From Aerococcus kribbianus (GTDB lineage Bacteria > Bacillota > Bacilli > Lactobacillales > Aerococcaceae): a DNA stretch of 64,000 bases. The stretch covers positions 1 to 64,000 of the forward strand of contig NZ_JAPRFR010000002.1 of assembly GCF_026805545.1 (NCBI RefSeq), written 5' to 3'. Within the stretch, counting starts at the first letter, position 1. Every line of letters starts with the position of its first letter. This document shows positions 27,383 to 38,438 of this stretch, one piece after another. The notes beneath the pieces were generated by a model. The model was given only the letters and a program-made list of their open reading frames with translations. It was not told where the DNA came from and made no database searches. Position numbers and translations under genes: made by a program.

Positions 27383-27484
27383 TACTTGCTCCCTTCTGCA
27401 AACTTTGTGATTATTTTTAACAGGGAGAGTCGATAAGATGATGGTCTCCCCACTCACCCAAAAATTTAACTTCTTCCCAGTCAA

Positions 27485-28387
27485 CTAAGCACGTGGATGG
27501 GTTTTATCATAAATTGCCTTCATATGTTGGGCATGAATATGAGTATAGATTTGCGTCGTAGAAATATCACTGTGCCCTAACAGTTCTTGAACAATGCGCA
27601 AGTCCGCACCATTCTCTAATAAATGTGTCGCAAAAGAATGTCGCAAAGTATGAGGACTCACTGTTTTTTTAATAGCAGCCAGTTGAACATAATGTTTTAA
27701 ATTTTTCCAGACTCCTTGCCTAGACAAGGGCCGACCATGAAAATTCAAGAATAGTCGGTTTTGGTCCTTACCATCCTCCCGACATAATTGTGGCCGTCCT
27801 GTTTCTAAATACTTGGTCAACCAATCTTCGGCAACTTCGCCTAAAGGAATAATTCGTTCCTTCTGGCCTTTTCCCATGGTTTCAATAAAGCCTAGGTCAC
27901 TATGCAGGTCAAAAAGTTGCAAATTAACTAATTCGGACACTCGCATGCCCGTCGCATACAAAAGTTCCAAAATGGTACGATCACGTAAGCCAGTTGCTTT
28001 CGAGAGATCTGGACTGGCCAATAAACGATCCACTTCCGCTAAACTTAGTACTTGGGGTAAAGATTGCCCAAGTTTCGGCATAGAAATCTGTGCCATAGGA
28101 TCTTCAGCCAATAAATCTTCTCTTTTTAGAAACTGATAAAAGCGACGCAGACTAGTCAAGTAACGAGAAATAGTGCTTGCTTTAAGTCCTTCTGCCTGCA
28201 TTATTTGCAACTGCCTAACAATGTCTTCTCGTTTTACCTGTCTAAGGTTCTTAGCTACTTCGTTTTTCTGTATATAGTTTTGCAAACGATCCAAATCATG
28301 TTGATAGGCCTTGAGGGTATTGGGCGATAAGGCTTTTTCTACTTGAAGCATAGCAAGAAACTCTTCGATTAAAGCTTGATCTTGCAT
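27485..28387 (-). CDS. xerD: site-specific tyrosine recombinase XerD
   Basis: A 300-aa recombinase with SAM-like N-terminal domain (1-90) and catalytic domain. The full catalytic set is visible: R149 (GMRVSEL), K173 (MGKGQKER), H246 and R249 (SPHTLRHSF), H272 (LLGHSDISTTQIY) and Y281. It resolves chromosome dimers at dif with XerC or alone. No flanking att sites or phage genes, so it is housekeeping. In Bacillus XerD also helps release Smc from the chromosome, fitting its closeness to scpAB. Confidence 0.94.
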   Translation of the reverse strand: MQDQALIEEFLAMLQVEKALSPNTLKAYQHDLDRLQNYIQKNEVAKNLRQVKREDIVRQLQIMQAEGLKASTISRYLTSLRRFYQFLKREDLLAEDPMAQISMPKLGQSLPQVLSLAEVDRLLASPDLSKATGLRDRTILELLYATGMRVSELVNLQLFDLHSDLGFIETMGKGQKERIIPLGEVAEDWLTKYLETGRPQLCREDGKDQNRLFLNFHGRPLSRQGVWKNLKHYVQLAAIKKTVSPHTLRHSFATHLLENGADLRIVQELLGHSDISTTQIYTHIHAQHMKAIYDKTHPRA

Positions 28388-28393
28388 ATTAAA

Positions 28394-29272
28394 TTACTCC
28401 TTGCTCTCTTTTAAGGCAATCCCTTGATCTTTTAGATCAATCTTTTTATTTTTTAATAGATTACCGACTGCCCGCTTGAACTGGGCCTTAGAAATATTGA
28501 AATAAGCACGAATATCGTCAGGGTCTGATTTATCGTGGTAAGGCAAATAATGATTCGGCTGACGTTCTAATAAGGCGAGTATCATGGCAGCATCATCAGA
28601 AATCATTTCGAAAGCACGTGGTCTCAAGGACAGATTTAAGTTCCCATTTTGTCCAACACCAATAACCCGTCCCTTAACTGCTTGACCGAGACGAGGTTCT
28701 ATGTCACGTTCACTCTCATGGATAAAGGCAAGATGGTACTCCTTGGTTAGTACATAGCTACCTACTAACTTAGCATGGTAAACAAAACCTTCAACTTCTT
28801 CATTTTGAAACTTACGTGATCCTGCTGGTAATGGACTAGCTAACTGGGCGATAAGTCCATCGTCAGCCAAGTGGCCCCAAATACGGTCCTTTTTATCAAC
28901 TTTAAGACTAATCATTAATTGGTCGCCTTTTTTAGGCCATAAACTAGTCTCACTCGGCAAGTCATCAAGAGAAACTACAATTTCCTTATCAGGGAGGCCA
29001 ATATCCACAAACACCCCTAAATCTTTTCTTACCTTAGTCACGGTAGCAAGTCCATAGCGGCCTTGTCTAATAGCTGGTAAGTTTTCACTTATTACGGCTT
29101 GCCCTTTTTGGTTTTCATAAGCAAAGCCACGGACCATCTTCCCTAGTCCCAAAGACTCACGATTGGCCCCTTTCTCAACCCGATAAGTAAGACCATCTAA
29201 TTGGGCAAAATAATGGCTTTGATTCTCATCAATAATCAGGGCTGATACAACCCTTCCTAAGTGTTGGTTCAT
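28394..29272 (-). CDS. cvfB: CvfB/YitL S1-type RNA-binding protein
   Basis: A 292-aa protein with three S1-like domains (about 2-60, 68-135, 150-215; for example GRYGLATVTKVRKDLGVFVDIGLPDKEIVVSLDDLP) and a C-terminal winged helix (DPDDIRAYFNISKAQFKRAVGNLLKNKKI). This is the CvfB architecture; the Staphylococcus aureus homologue affects virulence gene expression through RNA binding. Preceded by GGAGG. It is six bases before xerD, suggesting one transcript. Confidence 0.9.
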   Translation of the reverse strand: MNQHLGRVVSALIIDENQSHYFAQLDGLTYRVEKGANRESLGLGKMVRGFAYENQKGQAVISENLPAIRQGRYGLATVTKVRKDLGVFVDIGLPDKEIVVSLDDLPSETSLWPKKGDQLMISLKVDKKDRIWGHLADDGLIAQLASPLPAGSRKFQNEEVEGFVYHAKLVGSYVLTKEYHLAFIHESERDIEPRLGQAVKGRVIGVGQNGNLNLSLRPRAFEMISDDAAMILALLERQPNHYLPYHDKSDPDDIRAYFNISKAQFKRAVGNLLKNKKIDLKDQGIALKESKE

Positions 29273-29321
29273 CTTCTACCTCCAAAATCATTATCACTGA
29301 CTTATTAATATAATAACAAAA

Positions 29322-29343
29322 AGGCTGGGCAAATACCCAGCCT
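29322..29343 (-). terminator. pyk terminator, GGCTGGGA family (T2)
   Basis: Stem AGGCTGGG / CCCAGCCT with a 6-nt loop, followed on the minus strand by TTTTTGTTATTAT. It begins about 23 bases after the pyk stop. Confidence 0.92.
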
Positions 29344-29366
29344 CTGTATCGATTTTATTTAAAAGA

Positions 29367-31130
29367 TTACATTGTAGTTGTTGCACCGTCATAAACAATA
29401 CCACGGCGAGTATCAACTGTGATGAGTTGTCCATTTTCAATAAGTGATGTCGCGTTTTCAGCACCAACAATCACTGGGACTTGACTGTCAACTGCAATCA
29501 CTGCTGCATGACTTGTTAAGCCGCCTTGTTCAACAACTACAGCTGCTGCCCGCTTAATGGCGTCATTATAATCAGCATCAGTAGATTTAACAACTAAGAT
29601 TGAGTTGTCCAATACCTCACGTTTGGCACTAGCAGCATCTTCAGCTAATACTGCATGACCAATCACTGACTTTTGACCAATTCCTTGACCACGAACAATC
29701 TTTTCGCCAATTAATTGGATCTTCATGATATTAGTTGTACCACGTTCGCCAACTGGAACACCCGCTGAAATCAAGATTAAATCACCAACTTGAGCATAGC
29801 CAGATTCAACCGCTATCTCAGCTGCTTTAGCCATCATTTCATCGGTAGATTCTGGTTTATCCATAACATAAGGCTCTACACCCCATGCTAAAACAAGCTT
29901 GTTGGCTTGGCTTTCAGAGAAAGTTGCTGCCAAAATAGTTGCGTTAGGACGGTATTTAGAAATCATCTTAGCTGTATGACCAGATTCGGTAGCAGCAACA
30001 ATCGTATTAATATTCAAGTTGCGTGCAGTATGGGCCACAGATTGACTAATTGCCTCAGCCATGTCGTGCTTAGAATTTTGTTTCAAGACTAGAGAGTCTT
30101 GACCAGTTAATTGGGCTTCTGTAGAAAGAGCAATCCGGTACATGGTTTGTACAGCTTCTACTGGATAGTCACCTGCCGCTGTTTCACCAGAAAGCATGAT
30201 GGCATCCGTACCATCATAAATGGCATTCGCAACGTCAGACGCTTCGGCCCGAGTTGGACGTGGGTTACGTTGCATAGAATCTAACATTTGTGTGGCGGTA
30301 ATAACCGGTTTACCTAATTGGTTACATTTATGAATCATATCCTTTTGTACAGCTGGGACAGATTCAGTTGGAATTTCTACCCCTAAGTCACCACGGGCAA
30401 CCATTAAACCATCAGAAACAGACAAGATATCATCTAGATTGTCTACCCCTTCTTGGTTTTCAATTTTTGGAATAATTTGAACAGTTTCATTACCTGTTTC
30501 TTCCAAAATTTCCCGAATTTCTAAAACATCAGAAGGTTTACGCACAAATGAAGCAGCGATATAGTCGATATCGTTTTCTAAACCAAAGCGAATATCATTG
30601 GCATCTTTTTCAGTAATACCTGGTAATTGCACAGAAACACCTGGTACATTAACGCCTTTTTTATCTTTGATAATACCACTATTTTCAACCACTGTAACAA
30701 TTTCACCATTGGCCTTGTCTATAGCAGTAACACGGAGGTCAACTAAACCATCATCAATCAAGATATGAGAATCTTCAGCAACATCATTGATTAAATCAGT
30801 ATAAGTTACGGAGAACTTGCTAGCGTCACCCTCAACTTCAGTCATTGATACGCGGACTTCAGAGCCCTTTTCTAATAAAACTGCTTCATGGTTTTTCATA
30901 TTATGAGTACGAATTTCAGGTCCCTTAGTATCTAATAAGATACCCACTCGTTGGCCAGTATTTTCAGCTGCCTGACGGATATTTTTTAGACGAGCCAAAT
31001 GTTCTTCATGGTCACCATGAGAGAAGTTTAACCGAGCAACATTCATTCCTGAGCGAATTAATTGCTCTAGAGTCTCAACGGATTCAGAAGCAGGTCCAAT
31101 AGTACATACAATCTTAGTTCGTTTTTGCAT
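29367..31130 (-). CDS. pyk: pyruvate kinase with C-terminal PEP-utiliser domain
   Basis: A 587-aa pyruvate kinase making pyruvate and ATP from PEP. Start [14 protein letters not shown]-containing signature [18 protein letters not shown] (catalytic Lys), [10 protein letters not shown] and [10 protein letters not shown] are all present. The extra C-terminal domain (about 480-587) carries [21 protein letters not shown], the PEP-utiliser mobile domain found in Bacillus and lactobacilli; its role is unclear. Follows pfkA by 23 bp, giving a glycolytic operon. Confidence 0.97.
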   Translation of the reverse strand: MQKRTKIVCTIGPASESVETLEQLIRSGMNVARLNFSHGDHEEHLARLKNIRQAAENTGQRVGILLDTKGPEIRTHNMKNHEAVLLEKGSEVRVSMTEVEGDASKFSVTYTDLINDVAEDSHILIDDGLVDLRVTAIDKANGEIVTVVENSGIIKDKKGVNVPGVSVQLPGITEKDANDIRFGLENDIDYIAASFVRKPSDVLEIREILEETGNETVQIIPKIENQEGVDNLDDILSVSDGLMVARGDLGVEIPTESVPAVQKDMIHKCNQLGKPVITATQMLDSMQRNPRPTRAEASDVANAIYDGTDAIMLSGETAAGDYPVEAVQTMYRIALSTEAQLTGQDSLVLKQNSKHDMAEAISQSVAHTARNLNINTIVAATESGHTAKMISKYRPNATILAATFSESQANKLVLAWGVEPYVMDKPESTDEMMAKAAEIAVESGYAQVGDLILISAGVPVGERGTTNIMKIQLIGEKIVRGQGIGQKSVIGHAVLAEDAASAKREVLDNSILVVKSTDADYNDAIKRAAAVVVEQGGLTSHAAVIAVDSQVPVIVGAENATSLIENGQLITVDTRRGIVYDGATTTM

Positions 31131-31153
31131 AATGAGTGGTCTCCTTTTTTCTA

Positions 31154-32122
31154 CTAATATGAAATTTCTTTATTGATATCGTATAAGGACATGTAGGATT
31201 GATGGTTTGATCCACCAGCTAAGACGTCCGTTAATTCATTGTAAACAATATCTTTTCCTTGAATACCGACACAAACACCAGATTTTCCTTGGTTCAATAA
31301 CTCAACAGCAGTGTAACCAAAGACACTAGCTAAAACACGGTCACGGGCAGATGGTGAGCCTCCCCGTTGCACATGGCCTAGAACTGTTACCCGAGCATGG
31401 TAATCGCCACGAGCATTCAATTTTTCTTCGAATTCTGCTCCACGCATGACACCTTCAGCTAAAATAATGATGGTATGTTTCTTGCCTCGATCACGACCGG
31501 TATCGATTTCAGAAACAATTTTATCCATATCAAACTCAGCCTCAGGAACAATAATTTGTTCTGCACCTGAACCTAAGCCAGTCCATAAGGCAATGTCTCC
31601 AGCATCACGACCCATAACCTCTACAATAAAAGTCCGCATATGGGAAGTGGCAGTGTCACGTAACTTGTCAACAGCATCTAAGGCTGTATTGCAAGCAGTA
31701 TCGAAACCAATTGTAAAATCGGTTCCAGGAATATCATTATCGATGGTTCCAGGAATTCCAACAGTTGGGAAGCCAGCTTTAGATAGGGCCTCAGCTCCGT
31801 GATAGGAACCGTCACCACCAATAACAATCAAAGAATCGATTCCAAAGCGTTCTAATTGGGCAATGGCTTTTTCTTGACCTGCTTTTTCTTTGAATTCTGG
31901 GTAGCGGGCTGTATAAAGCATTGTCCCACCCTTACTCAAAGTATCAGACACGTCATTAATCGACAATTGTTTAATTTCACCTTCTGCAAGGCCTTTATAA
32001 CCGTTACGAATACCATAGATCTCATTTCCATCAAAAATTACTTTACGAGCAATTGCACGGATAGCGGCATTCATACCAGGGGCATCCCCACCACTTGTCA
32101 AAACTCCAATGCGTTTAACCAT
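31154..32122 (-). CDS. pfkA: ATP-dependent 6-phosphofructokinase
   Basis: A 322-aa enzyme phosphorylating fructose-6-phosphate, the committed step of glycolysis. Motifs: [18 protein letters not shown] (5-22), GGDGSYHGA (ATP site), [22 protein letters not shown] (catalytic TIDND) and [21 protein letters not shown] precedes ATG 32122. First gene of pfkA-pyk. A cre-like site lies upstream at 32213-32226, so CcpA control is plausible. Confidence 0.97.
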   Translation of the reverse strand: MVKRIGVLTSGGDAPGMNAAIRAIARKVIFDGNEIYGIRNGYKGLAEGEIKQLSINDVSDTLSKGGTMLYTARYPEFKEKAGQEKAIAQLERFGIDSLIVIGGDGSYHGAEALSKAGFPTVGIPGTIDNDIPGTDFTIGFDTACNTALDAVDKLRDTATSHMRTFIVEVMGRDAGDIALWTGLGSGAEQIIVPEAEFDMDKIVSEIDTGRDRGKKHTIIILAEGVMRGAEFEEKLNARGDYHARVTVLGHVQRGGSPSARDRVLASVFGYTAVELLNQGKSGVCVGIQGKDIVYNELTDVLAGGSNHQSYMSLYDINKEISY

Positions 32123-32160
32123 GTCTCTTTCACCTCATCATTGTTAATCATTTCACCATA

Positions 32161-32189
32161 AGTTTAGCATTATTTGCTAAAAATGTCTT
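32161..32189 (-). promoter_or_regulatory. pfkA-pyk promoter
   Basis: Minus strand: extended -10 TGCTAAACT (TAAACT at 32161-32166), 17-bp spacer, -35 AAGACA (32184-32189). The -10 is part of a small inverted repeat TTTAGC-aaataat-GCTAAA. Confidence 0.5.
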
Positions 32190-32212
32190 TTGTTTTCATC
32201 TATTTCCTTAGA

Positions 32213-32226
32213 TGTAAACGTTTTTA
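32213..32226. promoter_or_regulatory. cre-like CcpA site upstream of pfkA
   Basis: TGTAAACGTTTTTA matches the cre consensus TGWAAGCGYTTWCA at 12 of 14 positions. It is centred about 65 bp upstream of the predicted pfkA transcription start, a position from which CcpA activates glycolytic operons in relatives such as Lactococcus. It also overlaps the dnaE stop codon. Confidence 0.6.
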
Positions 32227-35200
32227 ATACACTTTGACATTATTCGCACCATAAATTGTTTTTAAATCTTTTATCGTACTAGTATTAGCGGCTAAATCAT
32301 AATGCCGTCCTAAATTATAGCTTTTTTGCTCCGCTAACATAGTAAAACGAATAGTCAACTTACCAGGATGTTTTTTTCCCAAGGCAAGTAAGTCTGCCTT
32401 TTTGGCAGTAGCTTCTTGGCGATTGGCTACCTGTATCTCAACTCCATGACATGTTGACAAATAGTTATTAGATAACTTTTCCAGTAAGTCATCATTTAAA
32501 TGTTGGGTTTGTTGAACAATTAATTGTAGGTAACCCTTACGCTCTTCTACACGTCCTTGGCAGTAGAGATCATGGTCAAGTCTAACTCGGCCAGCTTCAG
32601 AAACATAAGTATCAGGAAATAGTGTCAAAGAAATTTCCCCACTCTCATCTTCTAAATTTGCAAAAGCCATGGGATCACCTTTTTTGGTGTGAATTTTCTT
32701 TAGACTGCTGACACGTCCAATAACTGCGACAGTCTCCTTAGCTTTAACTTCAGCAATAGGACGCAATAAGCCTTGGCGATAGAAGAAGTCATAGTCTGCA
32801 TAAGGATTAATAGACAGGGCTTGCCCCAAAGTCCCTATTTCACCAGTCATTAACTCATGGTCAGTATACTCCTCCTTATTAATAATTTCTGGTTTAAAAA
32901 GATCATCATAGGAGGTTTGACCATGAAAATTCAGCTGACCCTGTTGGTTCTGGCTATGACCGAAAAGGTCAATATGGGCCAACATTTTAGGGATAGCTTC
33001 TTCCACCAGTGTGCGTCGATTAAAACCAAAGCAGTCAAGCGCTCCCGCCATGGCTAAACGGTTCAGAGGATCAGGGCGCAAAGCTTGTTGGGGCAAACGA
33101 TTAACAAAATCGAAAAAGTCTTTATACGATCCCTGACTTTGTCGGTCGTTAACAATATCATAGCTAACTTGTTTGGGTAGGCCCTTAATGTTTAATAGAC
33201 CCAAACGTAGATGCTGGCTATCCGTTACCGTCAAGCCGATATAGGAAGCATTCACATCGGGCAAACAGGTCTGAATACCATGCTGTTTAGCCTCTAAAAT
33301 CAGTTGTTTCCCCTTACTATCATAAGGGTTAATCACTGCCAAGTTACCATAATAAAAGGCCACTGGATAATACACCTTCAACCAAGCCAAGGCATAAGCC
33401 AAATAAGAATAGGCAAAGGCATGGGATTTATTGAAACCATAGTTAGCAAAAGCTTCTATATAATGGTAAATCGATTCGGCCACTTCACGATCGTATCCTT
33501 GGTCTTGAGCCCCTTGAATAAAGGCAAGCTGCATTTCTTCCATTGCCTTTTGATTCTTTTTAGAGATGGCTCGGCGTAATAAATCAGCCTCTCCCAATGA
33601 AAAGCCGGCAATTTTTTGAGTTACCTGCATGACTTGTTCTTGGTAGACCATGACGCCATATGTAGGGGCTAAAATATCGGCCAAATCAGGATGGGGATAA
33701 GCAATATTTTCCTGTCCATGTTTACGTTTGCTAAAATGATTAATCTGTTGCATAGGTCCAGGTCTAAACAAGGCATTAACTGCAGCCAAATCTTCCATGG
33801 AAGATGGTTGAACTTGTCGCAACACTTGGCGAATTCCATCTGACTCAAATTGAAAAATCCCTAGAGTATCTGCCTTACGAAATAAGGAATAAACACGGTC
33901 ATCTTGACGGTCAATTTGGCTGGGGTCCAAGTCTTTATGGGCTAAACGACTGGCAACCGTAATAGCTTCATCTAAAATCGTCAAGTTGATTAAACTCAAG
34001 AAATCCATCTTAAGCAATCCAAGCGCCTCAACATCACCCATCGTGAATTGTGAATTCCAAATGCCATGGCTACCTGCTTGCAAGGGCAAGTGATCTAATA
34101 AGGGCTCTTGAGAAATAATAACGCCAGCCGCATGAGTGGACACATGCCTAGGCAAGCCTTCCAACTTTATGGCTGTTTCCAACCATAATTGTCCCAAGTC
34201 ATCACTTGCCACCAAATGTTGTAGGCTTTTTGATTCTCGATAATGCTGGCTTAATCCTGTTTTTCCGTCAGTAGGAACTGTATTGGCCCAGTCTGACTGG
34301 CTTTGTGGACTACGGCCAAGTACCGACCCCACGTCACGAATCGCCTTACGGGCAGCAAAGGTTCCAAAAGTAGCAATTTGAGCGACATGATCTGCCCCAT
34401 ATTTTTTATAAACATAATCCAAAATCTTTTGCCGTTTATTATCGGGTATATCCAAATCGATGTCTGGCATATTCTGACGCTCAGCATTTAAAAATCGCTC
34501 AAACAGCAATTGGTTGGCTATAGGGTCAACCCCCGTAATCTCTAAGGAGTATGCGACCAAAGACCCCGGTGCTGATCCTCGACCTGCGCCCAACATAATC
34601 TTTTCTTTACGGGCATAGGCAATGACATCCCAAACAATTAAAAAATAATCATCATAACCCATCTCATGGATAACTGCTAATTCATGATCTAAACGTTCTT
34701 GATAGTCACTATTTACTTGACCTAGTCGTTTTTTTAGCCCTTCTTGAGCGAGCTGGCTGAGCTTCTCTTGAGCACTTTGTCCCTGCAAAGGATATTTGGG
34801 TAAGAGTTGCTTAGCTTCTGGCATTTGAAAATCAATGCTTTCAAGTAAACTTTCTCCCCTGTGATAAGCTGCTTCCTGACCTATGGCTTGATATTTTTCA
34901 TAATAAGCTTTAGGACTTTCTAAATAATGGTGTCCAGCTTGTTGGCTTAAACTTTGTACAAGTTCAATATCTATTTTTTCTCCTCTGTCAATGGCTACTA
35001 ATACTCTCTGACTAAAAGCATCATTACTGTGCAGATAAGCGACATAAGGACAAGCAATCAGGTCAAGCTGACTCTGTTCAGATAAAGCCTCTAACTTGTC
35101 TAAATGATAATATTCGTTGGCTTGGGCGTTAAGTCCAATAAACAAACGGTCTTTGGGTAGTTTATCTTGCCAAGCTTTAACAATAGGTAATGCCTTTTCC

Positions 35201-35622
35201 CAATGACCTGATTTTATTGCTTGCATATGAGGCCCGTGACTAGGGTCTAAGATAAAATAGAGGTCTTGTTTAGCCGCCAACATTTCTTTCTCAATTTTAA
35301 TCGTTTGTTGGTCAGGGGCAGTCTTCAATAGCGTTGAAATTCGCATCAAAGCCTGGTAGCCAGAGTAATTTTGTGCGATTAGAATGATACGATCAGTTTC
35401 CTCGTGATCAGTAGCTTTTAGGGCAACTGTTAAGCCAATGACAGCTTGGATGCCCGCTGATTGACAACGACGGTAAAAATCAAGGCTACCATAGAGGACA
35501 TTTTGATCACTTAAAACCAAAGTTCGGTAACCCAAGTCTTTGCCGCGTTGTACATAGTCAGCAACTGACATTGGGCTGGCCAACAATGAATAGGCTGAAT
35601 TAACTTGTAAGGGGGCAAACAC
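32224..35622 (-). CDS. dnaE: DNA polymerase III alpha subunit, DnaE type
   Basis: An 1132-aa C-family polymerase. The N-terminal PHP domain (about 1-270), the polymerase core with GAGRGSAPGSLVAYSLEITGVDP and the catalytic aspartates in NMPDIDLDIPD (about 385-395), the NYGFNKSHAFAYSYLAYALAWLKVYYP block, a helix-hairpin-helix and a C-terminal OB domain (AVIGRVSSLKKIHTKKGDPMAFANLEDE) are recognisable. In Firmicutes DnaE extends RNA primers on the lagging strand and hands over to PolC. Start GTG with GGAG eight bases upstream. Confidence 0.96.
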   Translation of the reverse strand: MFAPLQVNSAYSLLASPMSVADYVQRGKDLGYRTLVLSDQNVLYGSLDFYRRCQSAGIQAVIGLTVALKATDHEETDRIILIAQNYSGYQALMRISTLLKTAPDQQTIKIEKEMLAAKQDLYFILDPSHGPHMQAIKSGHWEKALPIVKAWQDKLPKDRLFIGLNAQANEYYHLDKLEALSEQSQLDLIACPYVAYLHSNDAFSQRVLVAIDRGEKIDIELVQSLSQQAGHHYLESPKAYYEKYQAIGQEAAYHRGESLLESIDFQMPEAKQLLPKYPLQGQSAQEKLSQLAQEGLKKRLGQVNSDYQERLDHELAVIHEMGYDDYFLIVWDVIAYARKEKIMLGAGRGSAPGSLVAYSLEITGVDPIANQLLFERFLNAERQNMPDIDLDIPDNKRQKILDYVYKKYGADHVAQIATFGTFAARKAIRDVGSVLGRSPQSQSDWANTVPTDGKTGLSQHYRESKSLQHLVASDDLGQLWLETAIKLEGLPRHVSTHAAGVIISQEPLLDHLPLQAGSHGIWNSQFTMGDVEALGLLKMDFLSLINLTILDEAITVASRLAHKDLDPSQIDRQDDRVYSLFRKADTLGIFQFESDGIRQVLRQVQPSSMEDLAAVNALFRPGPMQQINHFSKRKHGQENIAYPHPDLADILAPTYGVMVYQEQVMQVTQKIAGFSLGEADLLRRAISKKNQKAMEEMQLAFIQGAQDQGYDREVAESIYHYIEAFANYGFNKSHAFAYSYLAYALAWLKVYYPVAFYYGNLAVINPYDSKGKQLILEAKQHGIQTCLPDVNASYIGLTVTDSQHLRLGLLNIKGLPKQVSYDIVNDRQSQGSYKDFFDFVNRLPQQALRPDPLNRLAMAGALDCFGFNRRTLVEEAIPKMLAHIDLFGHSQNQQGQLNFHGQTSYDDLFKPEIINKEEYTDHELMTGEIGTLGQALSINPYADYDFFYRQGLLRPIAEVKAKETVAVIGRVSSLKKIHTKKGDPMAFANLEDESGEISLTLFPDTYVSEAGRVRLDHDLYCQGRVEERKGYLQLIVQQTQHLNDDLLEKLSNNYLSTCHGVEIQVANRQEATAKKADLLALGKKHPGKLTIRFTMLAEQKSYNLGRHYDLAANTSTIKDLKTIYGANNVKVY

Positions 35623-35681
35623 TTAAGCAACTCCTCTCTTATAATAGACGATTAAAAAAATCATAGCTTAATAATTTATAT

Positions 35682-36785
35682 TTAAAGCTGATTGCGCTTT
35701 TGGGCGGCTGCCTTATCTTCAAGACTAATTTCTGGGTCATTGAATTGAGGACCCTTAATAAACATGGCATCTCCAAAGCTAAAGAAGCGGTAGCCTGATT
35801 GAACAGCATGCTCATAAGCGGCTAAGACATGACTTCGACCTGCAAAAGCAGAGACTAACATGATTAAAGTGGATTTAGGTAAATGGAAATTAGTAATAAA
35901 GGCATCCACTAATTGGAATTCATAACCAGGCGCAATGAAAATATCTGTCCATCCTGACTCAGCCTTAACCTGTCCTTGGTGTTTCGTACCAATTGTCTCT
36001 AAAGTGCGAATTGAAGTCGTTCCCACTGCGATTATACGCTTACCTTGCTCTTTCGCTTTTTGGATTAATGCTGCATTTTTTTCATCGAGACGATAAAATT
36101 CCGAATGCATATGATGGTCATCAATATTCTCAACTGATACCGGACGAAAAGTCCCTAGACCGACATGCAGAGTCAAATAGGCAATTTTTACCCCTTTTTC
36201 CTGTAATTGGTCTAAAAATTTTCTGGTAAAATGTAAGCCAGCAGTGGGCGCAGCTGCTGAGCCGTTTTCCTTGGCATAGACTGTTTGATAGCGATCGGGA
36301 TTATCCAAATGCTGTTTAATATAAGGTGGCAAGGGCATCTCCCCTAATTCTTCCAAGATTTCCATAAAAATTCCTTGATAAGAAAATTCAACAATTCGGC
36401 CCCCATGTTCCAATTCTTCAACAATAGTAGCCTTTAACTTTCCATGGCCAAAATCAACAGTGGAACCAACCTTCGCACGACGAGCAGGTTTCATTAACAC
36501 TTCCCAGCGGTCACCTTCAATATTATGTAACAAAAGGACTTCTTGGTGGCCACCTGTGTCCTCCTTAACACCGTATAAACGAGCGGGTAACACCCGAGTA
36601 TTATTTAAAACCAGAACATCGCCGCTGACTAATTGGTCGGCTAAGTCAGGAAAGTAGCCATCCTTATAAGCTCCACTTTGGGCATCCAACTGTAAAAGCC
36701 GACTCCCCAAACGCTCTTTGCTAGGGCTTTGGGCAATCAGTTCTTCAGGTAAATCAAAGTCAAAATCTTGTGTGCTAAGCGTCAT
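35682..36785 (-). CDS. queA: S-adenosylmethionine:tRNA ribosyltransferase-isomerase
   Basis: A 367-aa enzyme converting preQ1 at tRNA position 34 to epoxyqueuosine, using the ribosyl part of SAM. Motifs: [14 protein letters not shown] (8-21), [25 protein letters not shown] and [10 protein letters not shown]. Slightly longer than the common 342 aa. It follows ruvB by two bases, the frequent ruvA-ruvB-queA order. Complete queuosine synthesis genes are not in the window. Confidence 0.96.
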   Translation of the reverse strand: MTLSTQDFDFDLPEELIAQSPSKERLGSRLLQLDAQSGAYKDGYFPDLADQLVSGDVLVLNNTRVLPARLYGVKEDTGGHQEVLLLHNIEGDRWEVLMKPARRAKVGSTVDFGHGKLKATIVEELEHGGRIVEFSYQGIFMEILEELGEMPLPPYIKQHLDNPDRYQTVYAKENGSAAAPTAGLHFTRKFLDQLQEKGVKIAYLTLHVGLGTFRPVSVENIDDHHMHSEFYRLDEKNAALIQKAKEQGKRIIAVGTTSIRTLETIGTKHQGQVKAESGWTDIFIAPGYEFQLVDAFITNFHLPKSTLIMLVSAFAGRSHVLAAYEHAVQSGYRFFSFGDAMFIKGPQFNDPEISLEDKAAAQKRNQL

Positions 36786-36787
36786 TA

Positions 36788-37804
36788 TTATTCATCCTCC
36801 TGGTAGGGATAACCTAAATGTTGGTAGGCAAGGGCAGTCACAACCCGTCCCCGTGGTGTACGCTGTATGAATCCTTGTTGAATAAGATAAGGTTCATACA
36901 TATCTTCGATGGTGGTTGCCTCCTCTGACAAATTGGCCGCAATCGTTGTCAAGCCAACTGGCCCCCCTTGGTAAAATTTAATCATTGTATCAAGAATCTT
37001 ACGGTCTAATTGATCCAAACCTTTCTCATCAACTTGTAAAACAGTTAAGGCTTGGCGTGTAATATCTAAATCAATCATATGATTGTCGCGATAAACTTGG
37101 GCAAAATCACGCACCCGCCGGAACAAACGGTTAGCAATACGCGGGGTCCCTCGCGACCGCAATGCAATTTCATGACTAGCTGGACTAGCAATTTCACTAT
37201 CAAAAACTTGACTAGACCGTTTAACAATTTCTTCTAATTCTTCTACCTGATAGTAGCGCATATGTTCCATTATCCCGAAACGGTGACGTAGGGGTGACGA
37301 TAAGGCTCCGGGTCGAGTCGTTGCCCCAATGAGCGTAAAGGGAGGCAAAGGAAAGTGCAAGGCCCGTGCCCCCTCATCTTGACCGATGATAATATCAACA
37401 TAAAAGTCTTCCATTGCACTGTAAAGCATTTCTTCTACACTGCGCGGCAAACGATGAATTTCATCAATAAATAAAACGTCCCCAGCTTCCAATTCATTTA
37501 GGAGGGCCAATAAATCACCTGTTTTTTCAATAGCTGGTCCTGAAGTGGACTGCATATTGACCTGCATTTCATTGGCAATGACCTTGGCCAAGGTCGTTTT
37601 CCCTAAACCTGGTGGCCCATAAAGCAAGACATGGTCCAATGATTCTTCACGAGATTGAGCTGCTTGAATATAGACCGATAATTCTGCTTTTAATTCTGAC
37701 TGACCAATATATTCCCCCAAAAACTGCGGGCGCAAAGATAAGTCAAAAGCTTCTTCATCTGCTTGTTGTTGTGGGGCTTGATCGCGATTATATGCATCAG
37801 TCAT
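36788..37804 (-). CDS. ruvB: Holliday junction branch migration ATPase RuvB
   Basis: A 338-aa AAA+ motor driving branch migration with RuvA. Walker [16 protein letters not shown] (about 65-79), Walker [16 protein letters not shown] (about 115-129), sensor [18 protein letters not shown], and C-terminal winged helix [21 protein letters not shown]. Located between ruvA and queA. No LexA box is seen directly upstream of ruvA. Confidence 0.97.
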   Translation of the reverse strand: MTDAYNRDQAPQQQADEEAFDLSLRPQFLGEYIGQSELKAELSVYIQAAQSREESLDHVLLYGPPGLGKTTLAKVIANEMQVNMQSTSGPAIEKTGDLLALLNELEAGDVLFIDEIHRLPRSVEEMLYSAMEDFYVDIIIGQDEGARALHFPLPPFTLIGATTRPGALSSPLRHRFGIMEHMRYYQVEELEEIVKRSSQVFDSEIASPASHEIALRSRGTPRIANRLFRRVRDFAQVYRDNHMIDLDITRQALTVLQVDEKGLDQLDRKILDTMIKFYQGGPVGLTTIAANLSEEATTIEDMYEPYLIQQGFIQRTPRGRVVTALAYQHLGYPYQEDE

Positions 37805-37821
37805 CTTCTTCTCCCCTTCTA

Positions 37822-38427
37822 TTATGATTTAGTGATATAACGTAAGGCCATACGGATAGCTTCCGCCGTATTTTCTGCTCCAGAAAAATCAGCTTGTTTA
37901 ACGACGCGCTTCACTTCCCTATTACTATAGCCGAGACTTAGTAGGGCTTCTTCCAGGTCAGTCATAAGGGCTTGATCTTGATTTTCAGCAGGTGGCACTG
38001 TAGCCTTTACTTCAAGACTTGGAGCTAAATCACCCACCTTATCTTTTAAATCTAGGACAATCCGTTGGGCAGTTTTTTTTCCTACCCCTGGAAACCGCGA
38101 TAAGAAGTTTAGGTCATTGGTCTGAATGGCTCGGATTAAACCAGGATTATCGTCTAGAGTTAGTATAGACAAGGCAGATTTAGGGCCAATACCAGACACT
38201 GAAATCAGTTGCATAAATAAGGCTTTTTCTTGGGCATCTTTAAACCCATAGAAACGGCGGTCATTATCAGAAACTGATAAATATAACCAAACTTTGACTT
38301 CCTGTCCTTGTTGACTAGAAAAGCGATAAGGATTGGCCATATAAATAAAATAGCCAATCCCTGCATTTTCAACAACTAGACCGTTTGCATACACATCGAT
38401 CAAGCGCCCAATCATATATTCAAACAT
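37822..38427 (-). CDS. ruvA: Holliday junction DNA helicase subunit RuvA
   Basis: A 201-aa tetrameric junction-binding protein. OB-fold N-terminus (1-62), double helix-hairpin-helix ([19 protein letters not shown] and [23 protein letters not shown]), acidic linker, and C-terminal UBA-like domain ([18 protein letters not shown]) that contacts RuvB. In the msrB-ruvA-ruvB-queA run with short gaps. Confidence 0.96.
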   Translation of the reverse strand: MFEYMIGRLIDVYANGLVVENAGIGYFIYMANPYRFSSQQGQEVKVWLYLSVSDNDRRFYGFKDAQEKALFMQLISVSGIGPKSALSILTLDDNPGLIRAIQTNDLNFLSRFPGVGKKTAQRIVLDLKDKVGDLAPSLEVKATVPPAENQDQALMTDLEEALLSLGYSNREVKRVVKQADFSGAENTAEAIRMALRYITKS

Positions 38428-38438
38428 TAGACCCTCCC

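Noticed and set aside
27485-28387. Tyrosine recombinase as evidence for a prophage or integrative element
   Set aside because: It has the XerD architecture in a conserved core neighbourhood; no att repeats, tRNA or phage genes nearby.
31446-31802. Plus-strand open frame of 118 codons
   Set aside because: Antisense to pfkA, no SD, no domain; shadow of a strongly biased gene.
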